From SP5GCR1 sp965199685 (GTDB taxonomy: Bacteria; Pseudomonadota; Gammaproteobacteria; Poriferisulfidales; Oxydemutatoraceae), in NCBI GenBank assembly GCA_965199685.1, contig OZ241323.1, positions 1,426,001 to 1,490,000 of the forward strand: a stretch of DNA of 64,000 nucleotides, given 5' to 3'. The notes below the pieces were generated by a model. It was not told where the DNA came from. It saw only the letters and a list, made by a program, of their open reading frames with translations, and ran no database searches. The translations under genes and the position numbers were made by a program. Shown in pieces: positions 15,832-24,149 of the stretch (its first letter is position 1; the number at the start of each line of letters is the position of its first letter).

Positions 15832-18029
15832 CACCAGCGCGATACCTCAGACGAGCATTTGACGGCATTGCCACGCTTTATAAACGAGTAAATGCCTCAA
15901 AGACCGTAGAGCGAGGACCTTCTTCAACTGATTACGGTGGCATGGGTGAGCGCGAAATACAACTGCGCTTAGAATTGCTAATAGATCTACCGAACAAAGA
16001 TTTATCCGAATTATTTCAAACCGCAAAAGCACTGACCCGTTTCGGCATGGCCGATCAACTGCGCCTGCTGGAGGCGGCGCAACAACTGAGTCTCATTTCA
16101 ACTGAGGTCGCACACGAGTTTTGTTGCCGAGCCATAGTCGCACTAAAAAATTTAGACGATAAAAACTGGCGCGTATGGGTCGGCAAAATAAAATCTCTGA
16201 CCTTAAATAAAGGTGTGCCGGATGCAATGATGTATCTCGCACAAACCGACGATTATGTCGCATCGCTTCAGCCTGAGCCGACTACCGTGATACTTGAGCA
16301 GGTACGTTCAGTGATAGAGTATTTAGTCACTGGTTTTGGCAAAGCACAGCTCAAAATTGCCTCTGGCACGGAACTTTACACTGATACTGCAACGCTATTC
16401 TTACCCGAAAAATATACCGGCTTCAATAGCATTGATAAAAATTTCAGCTTCTATAAATTAGCAACGACTTATCTATGGGCGCAGAACTGGTTTGGTACAT
16501 GGCGTATTGATATTCCGCAACTATTGTACGAACACGACGATCCTGAACTCGCAATAGAAATCTTTCAAGCACTGGAGACCTTAAGACTAGCGCATTGCCT
16601 AGAGCACAATCTACCGGGTATCATGCGATTAGAAAGTGCACTTTACGGTGCGCGCTGGCAACCACCTGATACACCTGCATGGCGTAATGCCTATAAAAAA
16701 CTTTCACAGGAACATGCGCGTTCCGAAGACAGCTTAAACCTAATAAACTCAGTCTACACCGAGCCCACACCTAAACTGTATCCATGCCACGGCGTATTCA
16801 AACCAGGACGCGTCTATAAGGTAATTAAAACTCGTGTTGACGATAACCAAAAGCGACTTGCAGAAATGTTAGACAAACTACGCGAGCAACTACAAAAACA
16901 AAATAAAATTTCTCCCAAAACCTCAACCCCGTTCACATTGAAGTTCTATGAGCAAGCATTGACACCTGACGAATATGGATTTGTACTAAACCTCAACGGC
17001 GAAGATATAGAAATTCCCGAAGACATGCTCGAATTGTTTGAGCAGCTAGGACAAGATTTAGGTGCAATACCCGAGTCGGCATTATCGGCATCCGAGGCGG
17101 ATACCAAAACTTCTGACCTTAGCGACGAAATCCCCGAAGTAAAGGAAAGCGATGCAGCAAAGTTACTGCTACCCGAATGGGACCATGCAATCCAGAAATA
17201 TCGCAAAGACTGGTGCCATATCTATATAGAATCACTAAACGAAGGCGACCTTGATTTTGTATCTCGAACACTCGCCGAACACTATAATATCGTCAACCGA
17301 TTGCACCGCACTTTTGAGGCGTTGCGCAACGACGACAAACTATTGCGCAAGCAAACACACGGAGATGAGATAGATTTGGATGCCATCGTAGAGAGCTTGG
17401 TAGATACTTTGGCAATAAAAACCGAACTCAACGACAATATTTTCATTAGAACTAATAAAGAAGAACGCGATGTTGCGGTGATATTCCTTATAGACATGAG
17501 TGCTTCTACACGCGGCTGGATCAACCGGCTTGAAAAAGAAGCTCTAGTGTTATTGTGCGAATCTTTGGAAACCTTGGGCGATCGTTATGCAATCTACGGC
17601 TTCAACGGACACACGAGAAAGCAATGCAAGATATACCCGGTTAAAACCATTGATGAAGATTACGGTAAAGCAGTTAAGGAAAAAATCGGCGCAATCAAAG
17701 CCGAACTTTATACCCGAATCGGTGCTGCGGTTCGTTATGTAGGAGAACAACTACAATCCATAGATGCCAAAACAAAAATACTCATCGTGTTATCCGATGG
17801 CAAACCCGACGATGCCGACGGCTATCGCGACAGCTACGGCATAGAAGACACCCGTAAAGCATTGTTTGAGTTGCGCGCCAATGGTATACACTCGCACTGC
17901 ATCACGATAGACAAAGCAGCTATGGAATACTTACCTTATATGTATGGACATACCCGCTTCTCAATTATCAACGAAATAGAAAAACTTCCGCTCAGGATGG
18001 CAGAGATCTACCGTCAAATTACATGCTAA
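15828..18029 (+). CDS. VWA-domain protein, NorD/CbbO/CoxE-like
   Basis: 733 aa. The C-terminal ~180 residues form a von Willebrand A domain with an intact MIDAS start (FLIDMSASTRGW), a conserved threonine region (ELYTRIGAAVRYV) and LSDGKPDD. The N-terminal 500 residues are helical, with an acidic segment near 400-450 as in NorD/CbbO. Relatives work with a MoxR-type AAA+ ATPase (NorQ, CbbQ, CoxD) to activate metalloenzymes. No such ATPase gene is in this window, which is atypical. The coupled J-domain gene upstream and the molybdoenzyme nearby suggest an enzyme-maturation role (inference). Confidence 0.85.
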   Translation: MTPARYLRRAFDGIATLYKRVNASKTVERGPSSTDYGGMGEREIQLRLELLIDLPNKDLSELFQTAKALTRFGMADQLRLLEAAQQLSLISTEVAHEFCCRAIVALKNLDDKNWRVWVGKIKSLTLNKGVPDAMMYLAQTDDYVASLQPEPTTVILEQVRSVIEYLVTGFGKAQLKIASGTELYTDTATLFLPEKYTGFNSIDKNFSFYKLATTYLWAQNWFGTWRIDIPQLLYEHDDPELAIEIFQALETLRLAHCLEHNLPGIMRLESALYGARWQPPDTPAWRNAYKKLSQEHARSEDSLNLINSVYTEPTPKLYPCHGVFKPGRVYKVIKTRVDDNQKRLAEMLDKLREQLQKQNKISPKTSTPFTLKFYEQALTPDEYGFVLNLNGEDIEIPEDMLELFEQLGQDLGAIPESALSASEADTKTSDLSDEIPEVKESDAAKLLLPEWDHAIQKYRKDWCHIYIESLNEGDLDFVSRTLAEHYNIVNRLHRTFEALRNDDKLLRKQTHGDEIDLDAIVESLVDTLAIKTELNDNIFIRTNKEERDVAVIFLIDMSASTRGWINRLEKEALVLLCESLETLGDRYAIYGFNGHTRKQCKIYPVKTIDEDYGKAVKEKIGAIKAELYTRIGAAVRYVGEQLQSIDAKTKILIVLSDGKPDDADGYRDSYGIEDTRKALFELRANGIHSHCITIDKAAMEYLPYMYGHTRFSIINEIEKLPLRMAEIYRQITC

Positions 18030-18042
18030 AGATCACACACCA

Positions 18043-19221
18043 ATGACCAAGCAATTTCGATCTCACAGAATGATGGTCGTAGAAGATGCAGTCATTCCAC
18101 TAGTCAACGCATTAATACGCAAACACCCCGACACCATCTCTTTGGGACAGGGGGTGGTTTATTATCCACCACCACCTGCTGTTTCACACGCGGTTAAAAA
18201 AGTGATGTCCCGCGAGGAATACCATCTCTACGGCCCGGTTGCCGGATTGGACGAATTGCAAACGGCGTTGAAGGATAAACTGCAAAGCAAAAATAACATC
18301 ACATTAAGCGACAAACAATGTTTGTTTATAACTGCTGGTGCAAACATGGCGTTCAATGCAATCGTACTTGCGCTGTGCGACCCGGGCGATGAAATCATCG
18401 TTCTGGCACCCTACTATTTCAATCACAAAATGACCATAGAAATGTGTAGCTGTAAAGCTGTTATCGTTGATACCGATGAAAATTATCAGCCGGTGATAAC
18501 TCGCATAGCGAAGGCTATTACCACTAAAACTCGAGCAATCGTCAGCATATCCCCAAATAACCCCAGCGGATGCATATATTCGGCACAAACACTCGGCGCA
18601 ATTAACACGCTATGCGCCGAACACCATATTTATCATATCAGCGACGAAGCCTACGAAGATTTCACTGATCAAACACATACGCATTTCTCACCTGGCTCGC
18701 TCCCCGACTCGGCTACGCACACGATATCAATGTTCTCTTTTTCCAAAAGCTACGGTCTCGCATCGTGGCGCGTAGGCTATATGGTAATGCCTCGCGAACT
18801 AGATACAGCAATCCACAAAGTACAAGACAATATCCTCATCTGTCCGCCCACCGTGTCTCAATTTGCTGCACTGGAATGTTTGGAATCAGGAGCAGATTAT
18901 GTAAAAGACCGAATGAAACAAATCACCGCCAATAGAGAATTATGCAGATTGATGCTTGGGAAACTTGCCGACAAAGGTTTAATCAAACCACCACATATAG
19001 AGGGTGCCCTTTACGCTTTTATCGCTTTGTCCGACAGGGTCTGTGATATTGCGATGATAGAAAAACTGGTTGTTGATTTCGGTATCGCAGTAATACCGGG
19101 CTATGCCTTCGGCACACAATACAACAACTGCATCAGGGTATCGTACGGCGCATTATCCACGGAACGATTGGAAGTCGGTTTAACACGCTTGGCTAAAGGA
19201 CTAAGTAGCTTGTCACCCTAA
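18043..19221 (+). CDS. class I/II pyridoxal-phosphate aminotransferase
   Basis: 392-aa fold-type I PLP enzyme. Visible are ITAGANMAFNAIVLAL (phosphate-binding region), SPNNPSGCIYS (the NPSG motif), ISDEAYEDFT (Asp to the PLP nitrogen), SFSKSYGLASWRVGYM (Schiff-base lysine) and the C-terminal substrate arginine in CIRVSYG. The amino donor cannot be told from sequence. It follows the VWA gene by 13 nt and is probably the last gene of that transcript. Confidence 0.9.
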   Translation: MTKQFRSHRMMVVEDAVIPLVNALIRKHPDTISLGQGVVYYPPPPAVSHAVKKVMSREEYHLYGPVAGLDELQTALKDKLQSKNNITLSDKQCLFITAGANMAFNAIVLALCDPGDEIIVLAPYYFNHKMTIEMCSCKAVIVDTDENYQPVITRIAKAITTKTRAIVSISPNNPSGCIYSAQTLGAINTLCAEHHIYHISDEAYEDFTDQTHTHFSPGSLPDSATHTISMFSFSKSYGLASWRVGYMVMPRELDTAIHKVQDNILICPPTVSQFAALECLESGADYVKDRMKQITANRELCRLMLGKLADKGLIKPPHIEGALYAFIALSDRVCDIAMIEKLVVDFGIAVIPGYAFGTQYNNCIRVSYGALSTERLEVGLTRLAKGLSSLSP

Positions 19222-19350
19222 AAGCTGTAGAGGTGAGCTATATTTGGTTCTAATATGTTGACACTCGCACTAAGCAATTATTGATGACAGAAAATGAAAT
19301 AAACACAAAAACAAGTAATTAAAATCGGATAAATACCTTGTAGGAAAAAC

Positions 19351-19359
19351 TGCTATACT
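19351..19359 (+). promoter_or_regulatory. extended -10 promoter of the restriction-modification genes
   Basis: TGcTATACT is a good extended -10 element, 29 bp before a small open frame (ATG at 19388) that has an AGGAAAG ribosome site. No convincing -35 is seen, as is usual for extended -10 promoters. The rest of 19222-19387 shows nothing I can assign. Confidence 0.4.
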
Positions 19360-19387
19360 ACGCAAACGAAAAGGAAAGACTAAAACC

Positions 19388-19483
19388 ATGCTTATATCCG
19401 ACACCGAACAAAAAATACTACATAGCATTATGTATTCTAATGTGCCCTCCGAACATACGAGGATTGGGTGGTATCATGCATAG
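19388..19483 (+). CDS. 31-aa leader peptide or small ORF before the methyltransferase
   Basis: Reads MLISDTEQKILHSIM...HA and stops at TAG within ATGCATAG, whose ATG is the probable methyltransferase start. It has its own ribosome site and lies directly behind the extended -10 box. I recognise no family; it is too short for a C protein. It could be a leader whose translation couples to the methyltransferase, or chance. Confidence 0.3.
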   Translation: MLISDTEQKILHSIMYSNVPSEHTRIGWYHA

Positions 19484-20219
19484 TTGCTACCACATTGGAG
19501 ACGCAATAGCTTTCCTCAAAAAACTCAAAGGCAAAGGAATCGCAGGCGTGGCGACTTCCCCACCATACAATAAAGCCTTTAACGGTAGAGGCTTAAAACC
19601 CGGTTCTAATTGGAAAAATAGTGCTCTGATGGCAACCAATTACACCCACTTTGAAGACAATATGCCTGAGGAAGACTATATAAACTGGCAACGGGAATTT
19701 CTAGAAGCTGCATTAGATTGCGTAGGAGATAAGGGAGTTGTCCTGTACAACATTGGACGCAAAATAAAAAATTTGCGCGAAGACAGACGAGAGAGAATTG
19801 TGCGTGATTTGCCTGTACGCCAATCAATTATCTGGAATCGTGGGAGTTCTCATAATCAAGGAGGTAAACGTCCGTCAATGCTTCCCCCCATCTATGAAAT
19901 AGTGTATATAATTGCCGGAAAAGATTGGCGGCTTCCCGAACGGTACCTTTCCGAGTTTCGACACTGGGGAGATGTTTGGCGGATCAATCCTGAAATGAAG
20001 AATCCACACCCCGCTCCATTTCCGTTAGAGTTAGCCATCCGTTTTGCAAAACTAATTGACGGACCTTTGGCAGATCCGTTTGCCGGGAGCGGCACAATGG
20101 GAATAGCTGCTATAGAGATAGGCGTTCCGTACCAGCTAAACGATTTATCGCCGGAGTATCGGGATATGTTTCGCAAACGGAAAGCAATGTATATTCGGCA
20201 AACGAGCTTGGCTTTATGA
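19476..20219 (+). CDS. DNA methyltransferase (probably N4-cytosine) of a type II R-M system
   Basis: 247 aa from ATG 19476; an upstream ATG at 19440 would add 12 residues unlike the family. Catalytic motif IV is TSPPYNKAF near the N-terminus. The SAM-binding motif I, DPFAGSGTMGIAA, is near the C-terminus, so the order is that of a beta-class enzyme. SPPY is typical of N4-cytosine (m4C) methyltransferases. NRGSSHNQGGKRPSMLPPIYE lies in the target-recognition region. It modifies host DNA against the partner endonuclease, whose ATG overlaps this stop codon (ATGA). Confidence 0.88.
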   Translation: MHSCYHIGDAIAFLKKLKGKGIAGVATSPPYNKAFNGRGLKPGSNWKNSALMATNYTHFEDNMPEEDYINWQREFLEAALDCVGDKGVVLYNIGRKIKNLREDRRERIVRDLPVRQSIIWNRGSSHNQGGKRPSMLPPIYEIVYIIAGKDWRLPERYLSEFRHWGDVWRINPEMKNPHPAPFPLELAIRFAKLIDGPLADPFAGSGTMGIAAIEIGVPYQLNDLSPEYRDMFRKRKAMYIRQTSLAL

Positions 20220-20818
20220 AGTCTCTAATAGTCTCAAAGTTACCACGAAGCAAACAGAAAGGCAAAGGAGTTACAACTTACTGCGATATCTTAGACAAGA
20301 TTACCAAGTACTCAAAAGCGCATCAATTTGTATCGGACATGATGTCGGCCTATGACAACTTATCTGAGAAACCGGACCGATCCATACATGGACGTTTTTT
20401 TGAACTCATAATCGGAGAAACGCTGGCACGAAAGGGGGTCTTATACCTATATTACCAAGCCGAAATTCGTCAAGTTCCTTTGGCAATATTTGATTGGTTT
20501 CTCTACCATGAAATAAGTCCGGTTACCGTGTCATGCAAAACTAAGTCTCGGGATAGATGGAAACAGGCAGCCTACGAGGCTATGGCATTAAAGCGAGTTT
20601 ATTCTCAAGCCGTCAATTATCTAGTTACCATAGAGAAAGTAACAGATATAGAGAATAAAAAGAAACTCGCCCCTCAGACTATTGATTATTTTGTCGTCGC
20701 TTCCAATCCTGAATACGATGATGCATTAGAGGAGATTACCAGCAAGGTATACTGCCAGGCAGTTAAAACCTCTCCAATTGTAAATGGATGTCTACTAGAC
20801 ATTGGGAAAAGAAAATGA
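20216..20818 (+). CDS. type II restriction endonuclease, PD-(D/E)XK, EcoRII/Cfr10I-like core
   Basis: 200 aa, coupled to the methyltransferase by a 4-bp overlap. GRFFELIIGETLARKGV (E63) is a common first helix in restriction enzymes. D93 in AIFDWF and the later CKTKSRDRW segment (residues 107-115) resemble the S-x-K-T-x-x-R-x-R-W block of the EcoRII/PspGI and Cfr10I/NgoMIV enzymes, where the usual glutamate is displaced. The recognition site is not deducible; those relatives cut CC(W)GG- or CCGG-type sites. Both R and M genes look intact. Confidence 0.7.
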   Translation: MKSLIVSKLPRSKQKGKGVTTYCDILDKITKYSKAHQFVSDMMSAYDNLSEKPDRSIHGRFFELIIGETLARKGVLYLYYQAEIRQVPLAIFDWFLYHEISPVTVSCKTKSRDRWKQAAYEAMALKRVYSQAVNYLVTIEKVTDIENKKKLAPQTIDYFVVASNPEYDDALEEITSKVYCQAVKTSPIVNGCLLDIGKRK

Positions 20819-20845
20819 AATAAGACAACATAGAAAGCCGTTTTG

Positions 20846-22051
20846 TCAAAGTGTCATCAGCGTAGAGTAAATGTGGAAACCACCGATATAGGTGCCGATT
20901 GCTGACCCGATAGTGCTCAATACGAAAATCATGATGATTCTAGCCACTCTATTGTGCCGCCACCCCGACAATTTCGTAGTGTCTTTCTTGAGGGTTGCAA
21001 AATCGGAGACTCTGGGTTTCTTCAAATAAAGTTCCACCGCAGCAGCCACTATACCTACACCAATCGTAGGATTGATAGAGGTGAGCGGTGCTGCCAGAAA
21101 AACCGACACAATGGTCAAGGGGTGCGCCGCTGCTATCAAAGCACCCACTGCTGCCAAACCACCGTTGATTAGTATCCAATCTATTACAAGGTCAATACCT
21201 ACTTGGGTCTCCTTAGCAAAGCCGTAAGCAAATCCGGCGAGTATCACAAACACGATTAGCCACGGCAAGAAGCGGGCAAACTTTTTTTTCGGCGGCACTT
21301 TTTCGTACTCGCTAATCGTCGCTTCTGGTTCGGTATTCGCTTGTTCAATCTCGCGCACGGTGCCTTTCAGATGTGCTGCGCCTATGATCAGTAGCATCGA
21401 TTTCGGCTTATGTTCTGCTATGAATTGCCTCACTTTGGCAGCCATATAAGCGTCGCGTTCGTCAAGCAGTATATTTTTGATGTTGCGGATTGACATCGGT
21501 AGTTGCTCAAAAATGGCCTCTAAGGTTCGCCCCTGTTTGATGCGCTCTACTTCTTGTATTGAAACTTTTTCGGTATAAAACAAGCTCGCAACCAGCGCAT
21601 TGAACAGCATCAATTTTCTCCACCACGACAAACTGCCGTAGAGTCGCTTGAAGGTTAAACCGATATCACGATCAACGATAGCCAAAGATAGGTTGCGTTC
21701 GTTGGCAATTCGCAATGCTTCTTTGAACTCCACACCGGGTTCCACTCCCAATTGATCAGCAAGACGTTGCTGATACCCTCCCAATATCAATATCGCTACT
21801 ACTCTAAAGACTTTGCGTTGCCGTATCACTTCACCCAAATCCATATCCAAAAAACTGTTTGGTGATACCAGTGTTTTATGGCGACTTTGACACAGCTCCA
21901 CTGCAACCGAATCGTATGCACCACTCTCAAGCAATGCACGTACCATGTTAGCACTTGCCTTTGATACATGGGCGGTTCCTAAAACGGTAACTCGCACACC
22001 TTGATATTCAAGCTCTACCAAAGGTTCTGTTTGAGATTGTGTTTTATCCAT
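20846..22051 (-). CDS. TraB/PrgY-family membrane protein
   Basis: About 401 aa. The start at 22051 overlaps the moeB stop by 8 bp and has GGAG just before it; an upstream ATG at 22078 is possible. The N-terminal TraB domain (about 10-230) has VTVLGTAHVSK, a conserved Glu (VAVELCQSRH) and LLIIGAAHLKGTVREI, the paired GxxH motifs thought to build a metal site. The C-terminal ~140 residues hold several membrane segments. PrgY/TraB proteins are implicated in pheromone shutdown in enterococci, but in Gammaproteobacteria the role is unknown. It is the last gene of a DUF1244-moeB-traB operon. Confidence 0.82.
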   Translation of the reverse strand: MDKTQSQTEPLVELEYQGVRVTVLGTAHVSKASANMVRALLESGAYDSVAVELCQSRHKTLVSPNSFLDMDLGEVIRQRKVFRVVAILILGGYQQRLADQLGVEPGVEFKEALRIANERNLSLAIVDRDIGLTFKRLYGSLSWWRKLMLFNALVASLFYTEKVSIQEVERIKQGRTLEAIFEQLPMSIRNIKNILLDERDAYMAAKVRQFIAEHKPKSMLLIIGAAHLKGTVREIEQANTEPEATISEYEKVPPKKKFARFLPWLIVFVILAGFAYGFAKETQVGIDLVIDWILINGGLAAVGALIAAAHPLTIVSVFLAAPLTSINPTIGVGIVAAAVELYLKKPRVSDFATLKKDTTKLSGWRHNRVARIIMIFVLSTIGSAIGTYIGGFHIYSTLMTL

Positions 22052-22805
22052 CGTCTCCGCAGACCTTGCATTTTGCATTTCTTCTCACACGCAGCTCTCG
22101 CCAATTCATCGTCTGCGCATCAAATAACAAAAGACGACCTACTAGGGTGTCTTTGAGGTTTAATAAAATCTTTAGTGCTTCAATCGCCTGCATACTCCCG
22201 ATTACACCGACCACTGGAGAGAGAATACCGTTGGCAACGCAACTCTCGTCCACATAAGTGCCCTCGGTATAAAGACATTGGTAACAAGGGCTTTCGGTAC
22301 TGCGAGCATCAAACACGCTCAACTGCCCTTCCATGCGGATGGCAGCCCCATGAACCAGCGGTGTTCGAGTGTGCCAGCAAGCCTTGTTGATCGCATAGCG
22401 CACTTCAAAATTGTCGGTTGCATCAACAACTACATCAACATCAGTAACTTGTCGTTGCAAAAAATCGAAATCCATTTTCTGATCTATAGACGTTATCTCA
22501 ATGTCAGGGTTTAACCGATACAGAGTTTTTTGTGCCGATTCGGTTTTGCGCATATCAATACTCTCAGTGTTATGTATTGGTTGTCTTTGCAAGTTTGATA
22601 AATCAACGTAATCGTAATCGGCAATTAGCATATGTCCTACCCCGCTCGCCGCCAAATACATCGCCGCAGAAGACCCCAAACCACCCAAACCGACGACAAG
22701 TACTCGTGCCTCCAATAGCTTTTCTTGACCCTCTATGCCGATTTGCGGCAATAAGATATGACGACTGTAGCGCGACAACGCGTGGTCGCTCAAGCCGTCC
22801 GTCAT
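22044..22805 (-). CDS. moeB: MoeB/ThiF-type adenylyltransferase (E1-like)
   Basis: 253 aa. The start at 22805 overlaps the DUF1244 stop (ATGA). RYSRHILLPQIGIEGQEKL, VLVVGLGGLGSSAAMYLAASGVG (nucleotide loop), the RxxxH-type NLQRQPIH motif and DATDNFEVRYAINKAC are diagnostic. Zn cysteines are visible as CYQC near residue 175 and CKVC at the C-terminus. Such enzymes adenylate the C-terminal glycine of MoaD or ThiS for sulfur loading. With a molybdoenzyme and MobAB in the window, MoeB in molybdopterin synthesis is likely, but ThiF or a dual role cannot be excluded. Confidence 0.88.
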   Translation of the reverse strand: MTDGLSDHALSRYSRHILLPQIGIEGQEKLLEARVLVVGLGGLGSSAAMYLAASGVGHMLIADYDYVDLSNLQRQPIHNTESIDMRKTESAQKTLYRLNPDIEITSIDQKMDFDFLQRQVTDVDVVVDATDNFEVRYAINKACWHTRTPLVHGAAIRMEGQLSVFDARSTESPCYQCLYTEGTYVDESCVANGILSPVVGVIGSMQAIEALKILLNLKDTLVGRLLLFDAQTMNWRELRVRRNAKCKVCGDDG

Positions 22806-23104
22806 TGAGATTTGCGGTTCTTTAATGCTGCTTTTTGTTCTGCCGTTAGTGGCTTTTGATAACGCGCTTTCCATTCCTTATAGGGCATCCCGTATATCAT
22901 CTTGCGAGCATCTTCGTAATCCAACTTGATATTGTGTTCTTCCGCCGCTGCTACATACCATTTTGCCAAACAATTTCTACAAAAATCCGCCAAGTTCATC
23001 AAGTCTATATTCTGAACTTCGGTTTTTTCTTGTAGATGCTTGATCAATCTACGGTAAACGGCAGCTTCCAGCTCCAAGCGCGTGGTGTTGTCTATTTCAG
23101 TCAT
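22802..23104 (-). CDS. DUF1244 family protein
   Basis: 100-aa small soluble protein. The family signature is a conserved cysteine pair in LADFCRNCLAKWY and the MIYGMPYKEWKARYQ block. Found widely in Proteobacteria; the function is not established. It is the first gene of a tightly overlapped operon with moeB and the TraB-family gene. Confidence 0.85.
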   Translation of the reverse strand: MTEIDNTTRLELEAAVYRRLIKHLQEKTEVQNIDLMNLADFCRNCLAKWYVAAAEEHNIKLDYEDARKMIYGMPYKEWKARYQKPLTAEQKAALKNRKSQ

Positions 23105-23264
23105 AATTACCTCGTCTTACTATCGTCTTTGGTTCACAAAATCTTAATAAGATTGTATTTTATACCAAAGTCAAGCAATCCCATGTTATTCAAAACATTC
23201 GTATGGATTTAAATCGGACAAACTAGGGTTTATTATCATCAATGGCTGACCATTTATGGTTGAA

Positions 23265-23933
23265 CTACATGAGTTCTACAATCGCACTAGTGATTCCAGC
23301 GGCTATGCCAAATAAAAGCACCATTCGCCAAGTTAGGTCGGTTTTTAGGTCTGCTAATCCGGTTCTCATCTCCGTTCTAATTTTTTCGATTTCAACCTTA
23401 GTCTCTGCTCTTGCCTCAGCAATATACGCTTGGGTCGCCGCTTTTGACTCAGCAATATCTGCTTGGGTCGCCGCTTTTGACTCAGCAATATCTGCTTGGT
23501 TCGCCGCTCTTGACTCGGCAATATCTGCTTGGTTCGCCGCTCTTGACTCGGCAATATCCGCTTGGGTCGCCGCTCTTGACTCGGCAATATCCGCTTGGGT
23601 CGCCGCTCTTGATTCGGCAATATCCGCTTGGGTCGCAGCAATATCCGCTTGGTTCGCCGCTCTTGCCTCAGCAATATCCGCTTGGGTCGCCGCTCTTGAC
23701 TCAGCAATATCTGCTTGGGTCGCCGCTCTTGCCTCAGCAATATCCGCTTGGGTCGCCGCTCTTGATTCGGCAATATCCGCTTGGGTCGCAGCAATATCTT
23801 CCTTAGTTGCTAGCTTATTTTCATCTATCATAGTTGCTATCTTATCTAATCTATCTAGTTTTTTAGCTACATCGCTCGCCTCGGCATTGCTCACACCGGG
23901 TATTTTTTGAAGCGTATTTTGTATAGTATCCAT
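23265..23933 (-). CDS. coiled-coil membrane protein with 11-residue repeats
   Basis: 222 aa. The N-terminus (MDTIQNTLQKIPGVSNAEASD...) resembles Bdr/DUF1640-like proteins. Residues about 50-180 are ten or eleven copies of an 11-residue unit (IAESRAATQAD with S/A, R/K and T/N variants), broken twice by a 7-residue IAATQAD. A short charged linker and one C-terminal membrane helix (WRMVLLFGIAAGITSAIV) follow. Eleven-residue periodicity makes a nearly straight coiled coil. At DNA level the unit is 33 bp and nearly identical, so copy number probably varies. The complementary strand is also open (23242-23910), but that frame is a by-product of the repeat. Function unknown; likely a membrane-tethered oligomer. 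Confidence 0.75.
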   Translation of the reverse strand: MDTIQNTLQKIPGVSNAEASDVAKKLDRLDKIATMIDENKLATKEDIAATQADIAESRAATQADIAEARAATQADIAESRAATQADIAEARAANQADIAATQADIAESRAATQADIAESRAATQADIAESRAANQADIAESRAANQADIAESKAATQADIAESKAATQAYIAEARAETKVEIEKIRTEMRTGLADLKTDLTWRMVLLFGIAAGITSAIVELM

Positions 23934-24057
23934 TATTTCTCCTCTTAATGAAAGTATATTGATAAAATATAGGTTTTACCTAGAGTTTTATCTAGACATT
24001 AACCGCTAAAACCTATTAAATCACAGCTATATAGAGGATTTTTGGAAAATGGTTGAA

Positions 24058-24139
24058 CGGTACTAAATATCCGACGAACGGATAGATATTAAGTACCGAT
24101 GCAATGCGTTAGAGGGAAACGCATACATCACAAAATGCA
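24058..24139. repeat. inverted repeats and shared 22-mer upstream of the coiled-coil gene
   Basis: Two inverted repeats lie in the 216-bp gap: an imperfect one at 24058-24098 (outer arms cggtact/agtaccg) and a perfect 6-bp one, tgcgtt (24105-24110) with aacgca (24118-24123). The segment 24118-24139 matches 3319-3340, upstream of the ThDP enzyme gene, at 21 of 22 positions. It could be a metY terminator region, a regulatory site or a mobile remnant. Confidence 0.45.
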
Positions 24140-24149
24140 ATATCTGACT

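Noticed and set aside
23405..23800. 33-bp repeats resembling a CRISPR array
   Set aside because: Units are directly adjacent with no spacers and keep a reading frame; they encode protein repeats.
23242..23910. A 222-codon open frame on the + strand of the repeat region
   Set aside because: It mirrors the 33-bp repeat of the - strand coiled-coil gene. The - strand frame gives a sensible coiled coil with a membrane helix, while the + strand product is a hydrophobic AISAWVAALDS repeat with no known type.
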